This document shows positions 1 to 5,308 of a DNA stretch of 6,750 nt, piece after piece. A program made the translations under genes and the position numbers. Under the pieces are notes generated by a model. The model was not told the DNA's origin, searched no databases, and saw nothing but the letters and a program-made list of their open reading frames with translations. This stretch comes from Candidatus Zixiibacteriota bacterium (GTDB taxonomy: Bacteria > Zixibacteria > MSB-5A5 > SM1-73), in assembly GCA_023127875.1 (NCBI GenBank), contig JAGMFA010000111.1, positions 1 to 6,750 on the forward strand, given 5' to 3'. Positions within the stretch are counted from its first letter, which is position 1, and each line of letters begins with the position of its first letter.

Positions 1-210
1 TTCTTTTGGAAAAGAGCCACTCCCACAGGCGGCGTTTGTTCCATAGCCTCAGGTATGGTAACCACCATAGTCTGGGAGCTTTTGAAAAAACCTTTTGATA
101 TTCCTACTGTCTACCCGGCACTTATTCTGTCAGTTTCCAGTCTGATAATAATAAGTTTGTTAACTCCCAAACCAAAAGAGGAAAATTGGAGACCATTTTT
201 CCAGAAATAG
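1..210 (+). CDS. Sodium/solute symporter (SSF family), C-terminal fragment
   Basis: The open frame runs from the window edge to a TAG stop at 208-210, giving the last 69 residues of a protein whose start lies outside. The fragment opens with FFWKRATPTGG, has a hydrophobic stretch at about residues 10-27 and a second at about 38-55 (YPALILSVSSLIII), then SLLTPKP and a short charged tail. An xWKRAT..G...S...G......WE segment followed by a last helix ending in SLLT.P is characteristic of the C-terminal end of sodium:solute symporters, which are inner-membrane secondary transporters. The substrate cannot be inferred from this piece. The family call is from remembered sequence patterns and is fairly secure. 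It could instead be a related multi-helix permease. No T-rich terminator hairpin follows the stop. Confidence 0.72.
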   Translation, partial: FFWKRATPTGGVCSIASGMVTTIVWELLKKPFDIPTVYPALILSVSSLIIISLLTPKPKEENWRPFFQK

Positions 211-278
211 TAAGTCGTCGGATACACAAGATTGGACCCTTTCCGTTCGTATTGCGTCCGATAGAGTATATCTGGTTT

Positions 279-294
279 TCCCGATCAGTCGGGA
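279..294. repeat. Small hairpin upstream of the Nudix gene
   Basis: TCCCGA (279-284) and TCGGGA (289-294) form a perfect 6 bp stem with a TCAG loop. It lies in the 128-base gap between the symporter stop and the Nudix start, 44 bases before the ATG. No T-run follows on either strand, so it is not a convincing intrinsic terminator. It may be a fragment of a dispersed palindromic repeat. Confidence 0.4.
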
Positions 295-338
295 TCGCCC
301 AATACATGCAGGATGTTATCTGAAGTCAAGGCTGAGCA

Positions 339-794
339 ATGAAACCAGGACAGATCAGACCAATAGCCATATGTATTTTCAGAGATAGGGACAGGCTCTT
401 CTTAGCCGAGTACTATGACCCTTGGAAAAAAGAGATTTTCTATCGTCTGCTGGGAGGTGCTATTGCATTTGGTGAACACAGCCGCGAATGTATCGTCCGC
501 GAAATACGAGAGGAGATTGGGGCGGAAATCAAGGACTTAACCTACATCGATATGATCGAGAATATCTTCATTTTCGATGGCAAGCCTGGTCACGAGATCG
601 TGCTGGTCTATGAGGCGAACTTTGTGGATTCGCGTCTATATAAGGTGGAGTCGGTCAGATGTAAAGATAATGGCTGTGAGTTTGTTGCCACGTGGAAACC
701 CACATCCGAGTTCCGAGCAGGGAAGGCACCCCTGTATCCAGAAGGCCTCCTCGACTTACTGGACAAAAAGGCAAGGGGACACCCCCAACTTTGA
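339..794 (+). CDS. Nudix hydrolase
   Basis: A 151-residue protein with a complete Nudix box at residues 40-62: G40, E46, then R54-E55-I56-R57-E58-E59-I60-G61-A62, matching GX5EX7REUXEEXGU. The glutamates E55, E58 and E59 are the expected metal-binding and catalytic residues for cleaving a nucleoside diphosphate linked to another group. The flanks also look typical of one Nudix subgroup: FYRLLGGAIAFGE before the box and a GHEIVLVYEANF strand after it (around residues 84-95). Length matches a single-domain Nudix enzyme (about 130-160 aa). The substrate cannot be read from sequence; a nucleotide-sugar, NTP or ADP-ribose-type substrate are all possible. It is probably a soluble cytoplasmic enzyme. 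The ATG at 339 has only a weak AAGG (328-331) seven bases upstream. It shares strand with the symporter, but the 128-base gap argues against tight coupling. Confidence 0.9.
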   Translation: MKPGQIRPIAICIFRDRDRLFLAEYYDPWKKEIFYRLLGGAIAFGEHSRECIVREIREEIGAEIKDLTYIDMIENIFIFDGKPGHEIVLVYEANFVDSRLYKVESVRCKDNGCEFVATWKPTSEFRAGKAPLYPEGLLDLLDKKARGHPQL

Positions 795-842
795 TGCATC
801 GGCATTAAGACGAGCTGTTTCCCAAGTCACTTTTCTTTCTTA

Positions 843-980
843 TGTCATTCTAAGCCCGAAGGGCGAAGAATCTAAAACCCAGTTGAAAATCCCGCCAGAG
901 GCGGAGATGCTTCCCTCGCCCTTCAACAAGTTCAGGGCAGTGAGCGAAGTCGAACTGCCAAAGGCGGGGTCAGCATGACA
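843..980. repeat. Dispersed repeat-like element with imperfect terminal inverted repeats
   Basis: The ends are inverted: TGTCATTCTAAGCC at 843-856 and the reverse complement of 967-980 (TGTCATGCTGACCC) agree at 11 of 14 positions. Inside, GAAGGGCGA near 859-867 recurs inverted as TCGCCCTTC near 916-924, and GGCAGT/ACTGCC near 937-959 forms another hairpin around the core TGAGCGAAGTCGAA (941-954). This TGTCATTC…GAAGAATCT…TTCAGGG…GAGCGAAGTCGAA style is familiar from high-copy intergenic repeats in many environmental genomes; that is recollection, not a search. It carries no plausible gene. It fills most of the gap between the Nudix and DUF885 genes. Confidence 0.6.
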
Positions 981-1034
981 ATCATGTTTCTAATACCCGG
1001 GAATTATTTGAGAAACAGTCCCAGGAAATACCGA

Positions 1035-1043
1035 TGCTATAAA
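1035..1043 (+). promoter_or_regulatory. Possible extended -10 promoter for the DUF885 gene
   Basis: TGCTATAAA fits an extended -10 box (TGn followed by TATAAA). No good -35 hexamer sits 16-18 bases upstream. If it is used, transcription would start around 1049-1051, inside the left arm of the adjacent inverted repeat, which weakens either this promoter or the RNA hairpin. This is a weak, pattern-only call. Confidence 0.22.
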
Positions 1044-1094
1044 GCTTCGGGAATTCTCCCACCCTTGGCGGGATATTGAGACTATTCCCGAAGC
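1044..1094 (+). promoter_or_regulatory. Long hairpin directly upstream of the DUF885 ribosome binding site
   Basis: GCTTCGGGAAT (1044-1054) and ATTCCCGAAGC (1084-1094) are perfect 11-base inverted repeats with a 29-base loop. The loop holds a small TCCC/GGGA stem (1057-1060 with 1070-1073). A competing fold is possible between GGGATA (1070-1075) and TATTCCC (1083-1089). The structure ends seven bases before the AAAGGAGGT Shine-Dalgarno sequence (1102-1110). It may be a leader hairpin affecting mRNA stability or translation, or another intergenic repeat unit. Function is inference. Confidence 0.5.
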
Positions 1095-1101
1095 ATTTGA
1101 A

Positions 1102-1110
1102 AAAGGAGGT
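1102..1110 (+). promoter_or_regulatory. Ribosome binding site deciding the DUF885 start
   Basis: AAAGGAGGT is a near-perfect Shine-Dalgarno sequence with seven bases to the ATG at 1118. It excludes the earlier in-frame ATG at 1076 as the main start and places the signal peptide directly at the N-terminus. Confidence 0.85.
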
Positions 1111-1117
1111 ATCAGAT

Positions 1118-2884
1118 ATGGGAAAGCTCAGCGTAGTTTTAGTTTCTTGTTGTCTGGTTTTTCTATCACTTTCTAACTGCAAGAGGAAAGATATGGAGGA
1201 TCACAAGTTCAAAGAGCTGGTGGTTGAATTTTTAGAAGGTTTTTATCAAGCTCATCCGGTCTGGGCAACTTACATCGGGGAGCATAAGTATGACCATCTA
1301 ATCGACGACTACTCCACGCAGGCGATTCAAACAGAGATTTTGCGGCTGAGACTTTTTGCAGAGAAGATGAAATCTGTTGATACTTTGAAGCTCAATCCCA
1401 TCAACAAGGTCGATTTTAAAATCCTGGAAAATGAGATCAACGATCAACTACTGCGCTACGAGGAATTGAGACTCTATGAAAACAGCCCGGTTATGTATAG
1501 CTATCTTATCGGAGGATCTATAAATTCGTTGATCACCCGCGAATTTGCCCCTTTGAAGGATAGGCTGAAAAGCGTTTTATCCCGACTCATGCGGCTGTCC
1601 ATCCTGGTGCGGCAAGCCAGAGGCAATCTTTTAAATCCGCCTGAGGTTCAGACCAGAACCGCTATAAGACAAAACCGGGGCAACATTAATCTGATAAAAA
1701 ACGATCTGGCTAAAGTGTTGGAGAGGCTTCCGGTTATGAAGGATACCCTTGCGTATCCCATTGAGGTGGCTGTCAGGACGTTGGAGGACTACCAGGGATT
1801 TTTGGAAAATGATCTTTTACCCCGTTCAAAAGGAGATTTCAGATTGGGCAAAGAGCTCTTTGAAAAGAAGCTGAAGTTAACTTTGCAATCTGACCTGTCC
1901 CCGGATGAGATAGTAAAAAGGGCTGAAAATGAAATGGTTGCGGTGAGAAAGCGCATGTTTGAGCTTGCCCAGCCTCTGCATGAGAAGATGTTTCCAGGTC
2001 GCCAACTCAAGGAAAAAGGGAAGGAACTGGAGAATATAGTGATAAAGGAGGTTTTGGATGAGATCGCCAAAGATCATCCCAAAAAGGACGAGCTTCTGGC
2101 AGTCTGTCGCCAGAATCTCAAAGAACAGGAGGAATTTGTTAGAGAAAAGGATCTGGTTGATTTAACGGGTATAAATCTCCTGGAGGTAGATTGGACGCCT
2201 GAATTCTCCCGAGGGGTGGCAGTGGCTGGATTGGATGCGCCCGGACCTTTGGATAAAAATCTGAAATCCTTCTTCAGGGTCTCACCCATACCGGAGGATT
2301 GGCCCAAAGAACAGGAGGAATCCTACCTGCGGGAGTATAACAACTACATGCTGAAAGATCTTTCTATTCATGAAGCCATGCCCGGACATTATGTGCAGGG
2401 ATTTTATGCCAATCAGTTTCCCTCTCTTTTAAGATCAATCTTCGGCAATGGGGCTTTCATCGAGGGATGGGCAGTTTATACCGAGAGGATGATGGTTCAC
2501 ACAGGATACTTAAATTATGATCCCCGCATGGAACTTACCCAGCTCAAGATGTATCTGAGGGCGGTCATCAATGCCATCCTGGATGCCAATATCCATGCCG
2601 GAGATATGACCAGAGAAGAAGCCATACGTCTGATGACTGAGGAGGGATTCCAGGAACGATCTGAGGCAGAAGGCAAATGGGTGCGCGCCTGTTTGACCTC
2701 CACCCAGCTTTCCACCTATTTTGTGGGATTGCAGGAGGTTTTGGATTTAGAGAAAGCTTATCGGGAGAAGATGGGAGAGAACTTCTCTCAAAAGGAGTTT
2801 AACCAGAAACTATTAAGTTACGGCTCACCCCCGGTGAGGTTTTTAAAAGAGACTATTCTAAAAGGTGAACAAACAGGAACGTAG
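1118..2884 (+). CDS. DUF885-family putative metal-dependent hydrolase, likely lipoprotein
   Basis: A 588-residue protein. I start it at ATG 1118 because AAAGGAGGT (1102-1110) lies seven bases upstream; an in-frame ATG at 1076 would put 14 residues over that site and has no comparable signal. Residues 1-20 form a signal peptide (MGKLSVVLVSCCLVFLSLSN) followed by C21. The site LSNC resembles a lipobox but has an unusual Asn at -1, so lipid attachment is likely rather than certain. The mature N-terminus has PVWATYIGEHKYDHL, as in DUF885 (PF05960) proteins. Near the C-terminus are H418-E419-A-M-P-G-H424, E449-G-W-A-V-Y-T-E456 and NIHAGDMTREEAI. The HEAxPGH plus EGWAVYTE pair suggests a zinc-peptidase-like centre, with H418, H424 and a downstream Glu as likely ligands. 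No substrate is established. It acts outside the cytoplasm. Its TAG stop (2882-2884) lies within the first bases of a palindromic repeat. It converges on the acyltransferase gene. Confidence 0.88.
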   Translation: MGKLSVVLVSCCLVFLSLSNCKRKDMEDHKFKELVVEFLEGFYQAHPVWATYIGEHKYDHLIDDYSTQAIQTEILRLRLFAEKMKSVDTLKLNPINKVDFKILENEINDQLLRYEELRLYENSPVMYSYLIGGSINSLITREFAPLKDRLKSVLSRLMRLSILVRQARGNLLNPPEVQTRTAIRQNRGNINLIKNDLAKVLERLPVMKDTLAYPIEVAVRTLEDYQGFLENDLLPRSKGDFRLGKELFEKKLKLTLQSDLSPDEIVKRAENEMVAVRKRMFELAQPLHEKMFPGRQLKEKGKELENIVIKEVLDEIAKDHPKKDELLAVCRQNLKEQEEFVREKDLVDLTGINLLEVDWTPEFSRGVAVAGLDAPGPLDKNLKSFFRVSPIPEDWPKEQEESYLREYNNYMLKDLSIHEAMPGHYVQGFYANQFPSLLRSIFGNGAFIEGWAVYTERMMVHTGYLNYDPRMELTQLKMYLRAVINAILDANIHAGDMTREEAIRLMTEEGFQERSEAEGKWVRACLTSTQLSTYFVGLQEVLDLEKAYREKMGENFSQKEFNQKLLSYGSPPVRFLKETILKGEQTGT

Positions 2885-2942
2885 GGACAGGGCTTGTCCC
2901 TGTCCCAACCCTAAGGAGGACAGCCACAAGGGCTGTCCCTAC
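2881..2942. repeat. Inverted pair of REP-like hairpins with GTAG feet (BIME-like)
   Basis: Two hairpin units face each other. The plus unit is GTAG (2881-2884), stem GGACAGGG/CCCTGTCC (2885-2892 with 2898-2905) and loop CTTGT. Read on the minus strand, the second is GTAG (2942 to 2939), stem GGACAGCC/GGCTGTCC (2938-2931 with 2925-2918) and the same CTTGT loop. The units differ in two stem positions, GG/CC against CC/GG, so both stems stay fully paired. GTAG before a hairpin is the known foot of REP elements recognised by RAYT (TnpA-REP) transposases, and inverted REP pairs are known as BIMEs. Belonging to that class is inference. The outer bases GTAGGGACAG/CTGTCCCTAC pair perfectly. No T-run follows, so this is not a standard terminator. 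Confidence 0.7.
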
Positions 2943-2958
2943 GATAATCTCTCTGGTT

Positions 2959-3020
2959 GGTGACGGATGCCTTCGTCCGTCACCCATTACGTTCCCGTCA
3001 CGGACGAGGCGTCCGTGACG
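2959..3020. repeat. Second inverted pair of related hairpins
   Basis: Unit one pairs GGTGACGGA (2959-2967) with TCCGTCACC (2976-2984). Unit two pairs CGTCACGGACG (2996-3006) with CGTCCGTGACG (3010-3020) around an AGG loop, a perfect 11 bp stem. Read on the minus strand, unit two shares the core ACGGA-Y-GCC…TCGTCCGT with unit one. The third base of the stem is swapped from a G-C to a C-G pair (GTGAC…GTCAC against GTCAC…GTGAC). No GTAG foot is visible, so this is a different family from the neighbouring pair. It lies in the 348-base gap between the convergent DUF885 and acyltransferase genes. Confidence 0.65.
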
Positions 3021-3085
3021 AACAGAGGGAGGATCCCTATGGTGAGATCAAGAGAGGGAGCCCGACGCACGCGGTGAGTTTTCGG

Positions 3086-3134
3086 GTAGCCACCCGCGTA
3101 GGCGGGGCTCATCCTGAAAGGATCCTATCCCCGC
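3086..3134 (+). repeat. GTAG-footed hairpin overlapping a larger nested stem-loop
   Basis: GTAG (3086-3089) and CCA precede a CCCGC/GCGGG stem (3093-3097 with 3102-3106) whose loop is itself GTAG. An alternative, larger fold pairs GCGGGG (3102-3107) with CCCCGC (3129-3134), enclosing ATCCT/AGGAT (3111-3115 with 3119-3123) and a GAA loop. The two folds share the GCGGG arm and exclude each other. No T-run follows. Placing it with the GTAG-footed REP-like units is tentative because the stem is only 5 bp. Confidence 0.45.
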
Positions 3135-3178
3135 AAAACTGCAGTCGTAGTTGCCTGATTTGTTAATTTCTTTAGTCT

Positions 3179-3220
3179 GCCGACCGCCGTCCTTCGACTT
3201 CACTCAGGACAAGTCGGCGG
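3179..3220. repeat. Palindromic repeat just downstream of the acyltransferase stop
   Basis: GCCGAC (3179-3184) can pair with GTCGGC (3213-3218), or CCGCCG (3184-3189) with CGGCGG (3215-3220). Both enclose GTCCT/AGGAC (3189-3193 with 3206-3210). The centre, TTCGACTTCACTCA (3193-3206), matches the reverse complement of TGAGCGAAGTCGAA at 941-954 with one mismatch, so the two loci share a repeat core. It ends 12 bases from the minus-strand stop at 3233. It could act as a 3' mRNA end structure, but no T-run follows on the minus strand. Confidence 0.5.
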
Positions 3221-3232
3221 ACCGCGGACGAG

Positions 3233-4153
3233 TCAGTCAGGCTTGCTTTCCCATCTATCATGCATCCATAACCACTGATCCGGGTATTCTCTGATAATGG
3301 ATTCTAAAACCCGCGTGCATTTCTGGGTAACATCTACAATGTCCTTTTCTCTGTCTTCAGAAAAGGTAAGCTCTACCGGCGGTTTGACAATGATTTTATA
3401 TTTGTTTTTGTCTTTTCTCACTATTGCCATGGGCACGATGGGAGAACCGGTCTTGTAGGCAAAAAGTGCAGGAGCGGCTGGAGTGCGTGCGGGTCTGCCA
3501 AAGAAGTCGACGAAGACTCCTCTCACCCGGGAGGAATCCTGATCAGCCAAAACTCCCAGAAATTTGCCTGCCCTCAAAACCTTAAGAATCGGTTTGATCC
3601 CAGCCGAAGAAGGAATATTCTCCAGACCAACGCTTTCTCTGTTTTCCACTAAAAGCCGGTCTAATCTCGGGTCATAAAGCTCCCGTCCCACCACTGATAA
3701 CTTGTAACCTCTAAGGGAAAAATAAGCCGCCATAAGCTCAAAGTTACTGATATGTCCGGTAAAACCGATGACCCCCTTCCCTGTTCTATAAGCTCGGTCG
3801 AAATAGCCAAGTCCTTCGATCTCGGTTATCCTCTCGATATCTTCCCACCTCATTTTTTTCAAACGCACAGCATCCGCCACATTCTTGCCCACATTTTCAA
3901 AGACCTGGGAAGCTAACCTCCTTAGCTTCGTTTCATCCAACTCCTTGCCAAAAGCCAAGCGAAGGTTACGCTGAGTTCTTTTTCTTGCGTCAGCAATTAA
4001 AAGATATGCTAATCTTCCTAAAAATCCCCCCACAGAGATGGCAAAGCTTCTTGGCAAGAAATTCAGAAGGGAAATGAGGATGGTGATAAGCCTAAAGAGG
4101 AACCAGTTTTTGAGTCTCTTTTTTATTTGCTTTAGGCCTTGACATGGTGGCAT
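3233..4153 (-). CDS. LpxL/HtrB-type lipid A biosynthesis acyltransferase
   Basis: A 306-residue protein of normal length for the bacterial lipid A (lauroyl/myristoyl) acyltransferase family. These inner-membrane enzymes add a secondary acyl chain to the KDO-bearing lipid A precursor. A hydrophobic anchor lies at about residues 17-33. The catalytic HX4(D/E) motif is H134-ISNF-E139 in GHISNFE, corresponding to the usual GHxGNWE. Other family features are NLRLAFG (63-69), LADQDSS (202-208), FVDFFGRPARTPAAPALFA (214-232) and the C-terminal WLWMHDRWESKP, like the usual HRRWKTRP. The ATG at 4153 is the only plausible start nearby, yet it has just a GA-rich stretch and a distant AAAAGG upstream. It lies 195 bases downstream of kdsD, with palindromic repeats between, so cotranscription is possible but not certain. 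The exact acyl chain and whether it is LpxL- or LpxM-like cannot be told. Confidence 0.88.
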   Translation of the reverse strand: MPPCQGLKQIKKRLKNWFLFRLITILISLLNFLPRSFAISVGGFLGRLAYLLIADARKRTQRNLRLAFGKELDETKLRRLASQVFENVGKNVADAVRLKKMRWEDIERITEIEGLGYFDRAYRTGKGVIGFTGHISNFELMAAYFSLRGYKLSVVGRELYDPRLDRLLVENRESVGLENIPSSAGIKPILKVLRAGKFLGVLADQDSSRVRGVFVDFFGRPARTPAAPALFAYKTGSPIVPMAIVRKDKNKYKIIVKPPVELTFSEDREKDIVDVTQKCTRVLESIIREYPDQWLWMHDRWESKPD

Positions 4154-4210
4154 TTCTTCTTCATCTACCTTTTGGTATGCAATGCGTGCAGATTGTGAGA
4201 GCCCATGTCT

Positions 4211-4303
4211 TGGTAGCCGCAGGTCATTTGACTCAAATGAGCTTTAGCCTGCGTAGTTAGAATATAGAATTTCGCCAGTTTGCGCCCAAATGGGCGGCTA
4301 CCA
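4211..4303. repeat. Inverted pair of GTAG-C hairpins, one carrying an internal palindrome
   Basis: The outer arms TGGTAGCCGC (4211-4220) and GCGGCTACCA (4294-4303) are perfect inverted repeats. The plus unit is GTAG (4213-4216), C, then CGCAGG (4218-4223) and CTTTAGCCTGCG (4242-4253). Joined, these would form CGCAGGC/GCCTGCG with a TTTA loop. An 18-base palindromic block TCATTTGACTCAAATGAG (4224-4241) separates them. Read on the minus strand, the other unit is GTAG (4301 to 4298), C, stem CGCCC/GGGCG and loop ATTT (down to 4283). It fills about half of the 195-base gap between kdsD and the acyltransferase gene. Assignment to the REP/BIME class is inference from the GTAG foot and the paired layout. 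Confidence 0.68.
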
Positions 4304-4348
4304 GCTTACAAAACGGTTTTCACCCGTTTAGCGGTGCATGCGTTTATG

Positions 4349-5308
4349 TCACATCACTCCGGCTTTGAGGATATCGTGAAGATGAACAATTCCTGTGGGT
4401 TCTCTTTTTCCGTTGGTGATGACAAGAGAAGTGATGCTGTATGATTCCATTAAATTCAAAGCCTTTGCCGCCAATTCGTCCCCGCAGATAGTCTTCGGGT
4501 TTTTGGTCATCACTTCTCCGGCTTTCAAGGAAAATATCTCATCTGATCTTTCTACCAATCTCCTCAAGTCACCATCGGTAAAGATTCCCACCAGCTTACC
4601 CTTTTGGTTAACCACCGTGGTGGTTCCCAATCGCTTGGAGGTCATCTCCAGTATTACCTGTTTCACATCGGTCTCCTCGGGGACTACAGGTATTTGATCG
4701 CCGGTGTGCATAATGTCCGAGACCTTAAGGATGAGCTTTCTGCCCAAATTGCCTCCCGGATGGAGCAGAGCGAAATCCTCAGAGGAAAAATGCCTCTCCT
4801 CCAAAAGCGCAATTGCCAATGCGTCGCCCATCACCAAGGCGGCTGTTGTGCTGGAGGTGGGGACGAGATTATTTGGGCAAGCCTCCCCTTCCACCGACAC
4901 ATCAATCACCACATCGCTCTTCTCCGCCACCGGAGAGTTCAGGTTGCCGGTAAAGGTGATTATGGGGACTCCCAATCTTTTGAAAAGCGGGATCAGTTGA
5001 TACACCTCATCGGTTCCCCCACTTTTAGTGATAGCTATGACCACATCGTTTTTTTGCACCATCCCCAAATCTCCATGTATCCCCTCGGTAGGATGTAGAA
5101 AGAATGCCGCCGTGCCGGTGGAGGTTAAGGTGGCGGCGATCTTCTTGCCGATTATACCCGACTTTCCGATTCCGGTGACTATCACCCGACCCTTGCACCC
5201 CAAGATCAACTCCACTGCCTTGACGAAACTCTCATCAATCTTATTTTCCAGATGGGCAACCGCTTTTGCCTCCTTGCGGATTACCTCTTTAGCTTTTTCT
5301 CTTATCAT
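4349..5308 (-). CDS. kdsD: Arabinose 5-phosphate isomerase
   Basis: A 319-residue cytoplasmic enzyme interconverting ribulose 5-phosphate and arabinose 5-phosphate, the first dedicated step to KDO. A SIS domain covers about residues 35-170 and two CBS domains about 195-250 and 265-319. Aligned from memory with E. coli KdsD, all four catalytic residues are present at a constant offset of ten: K49 (GIGKSG), E101 (SGGTDE), E142 (GEACP) and H183 (LLHPGG). PTSSTTAALVMGDALA and FALLHPGGNLGRKL are also typical. I start at the ATG at 5308, which overlaps the kdsC stop as ATGA and has GGAG eight bases upstream; a GTG at 5317 would add three residues but has no usable ribosome binding site. The overlap suggests translational coupling to kdsC. 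Paralogues such as KpsF or GutQ have the same domains, but the kds context favours KdsD. Confidence 0.95.
   Translation of the reverse strand: MIREKAKEVIRKEAKAVAHLENKIDESFVKAVELILGCKGRVIVTGIGKSGIIGKKIAATLTSTGTAAFFLHPTEGIHGDLGMVQKNDVVIAITKSGGTDEVYQLIPLFKRLGVPIITFTGNLNSPVAEKSDVVIDVSVEGEACPNNLVPTSSTTAALVMGDALAIALLEERHFSSEDFALLHPGGNLGRKLILKVSDIMHTGDQIPVVPEETDVKQVILEMTSKRLGTTTVVNQKGKLVGIFTDGDLRRLVERSDEIFSLKAGEVMTKNPKTICGDELAAKALNLMESYSITSLVITNGKREPTGIVHLHDILKAGVM

Noticed and set aside
577..978. Open frame of 133 codons on the plus strand over the Nudix end and the 843-980 repeat
   Set aside because: It overlaps the well-supported Nudix gene in another frame, and its second half is repeat sequence. 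The product shows no family features and no ribosome binding site.
1076..1117. Earlier in-frame ATG for the DUF885 gene
   Set aside because: It would translate the right arm of the hairpin and the AAAGGAGGT site and push the signal peptide 14 residues inward. The ATG at 1118 has the proper spacing.
2884..2906. Intrinsic terminator after the DUF885 gene
   Set aside because: The stem is strong, but the following bases are AACCCTAAGG with no T-run, and on the minus strand there is none either.
2881..3020. CRISPR array
   Set aside because: The units are inverted pairs of at least two different palindromes, not direct repeats with regular unique spacers.
2957..3166. Open frame of 69 codons on the plus strand in the gap between convergent genes
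   Set aside because: It runs straight through several palindromes; the predicted protein is Arg-rich and low in recognisable features, and no ribosome binding site precedes it.
3135..3178. tRNA or small RNA gene near the short T-rich stretch
   Set aside because: No cloverleaf, TTCGA-type arm or acceptor pairing could be found. The T-rich bases are not preceded by a matched stem at a suitable distance.
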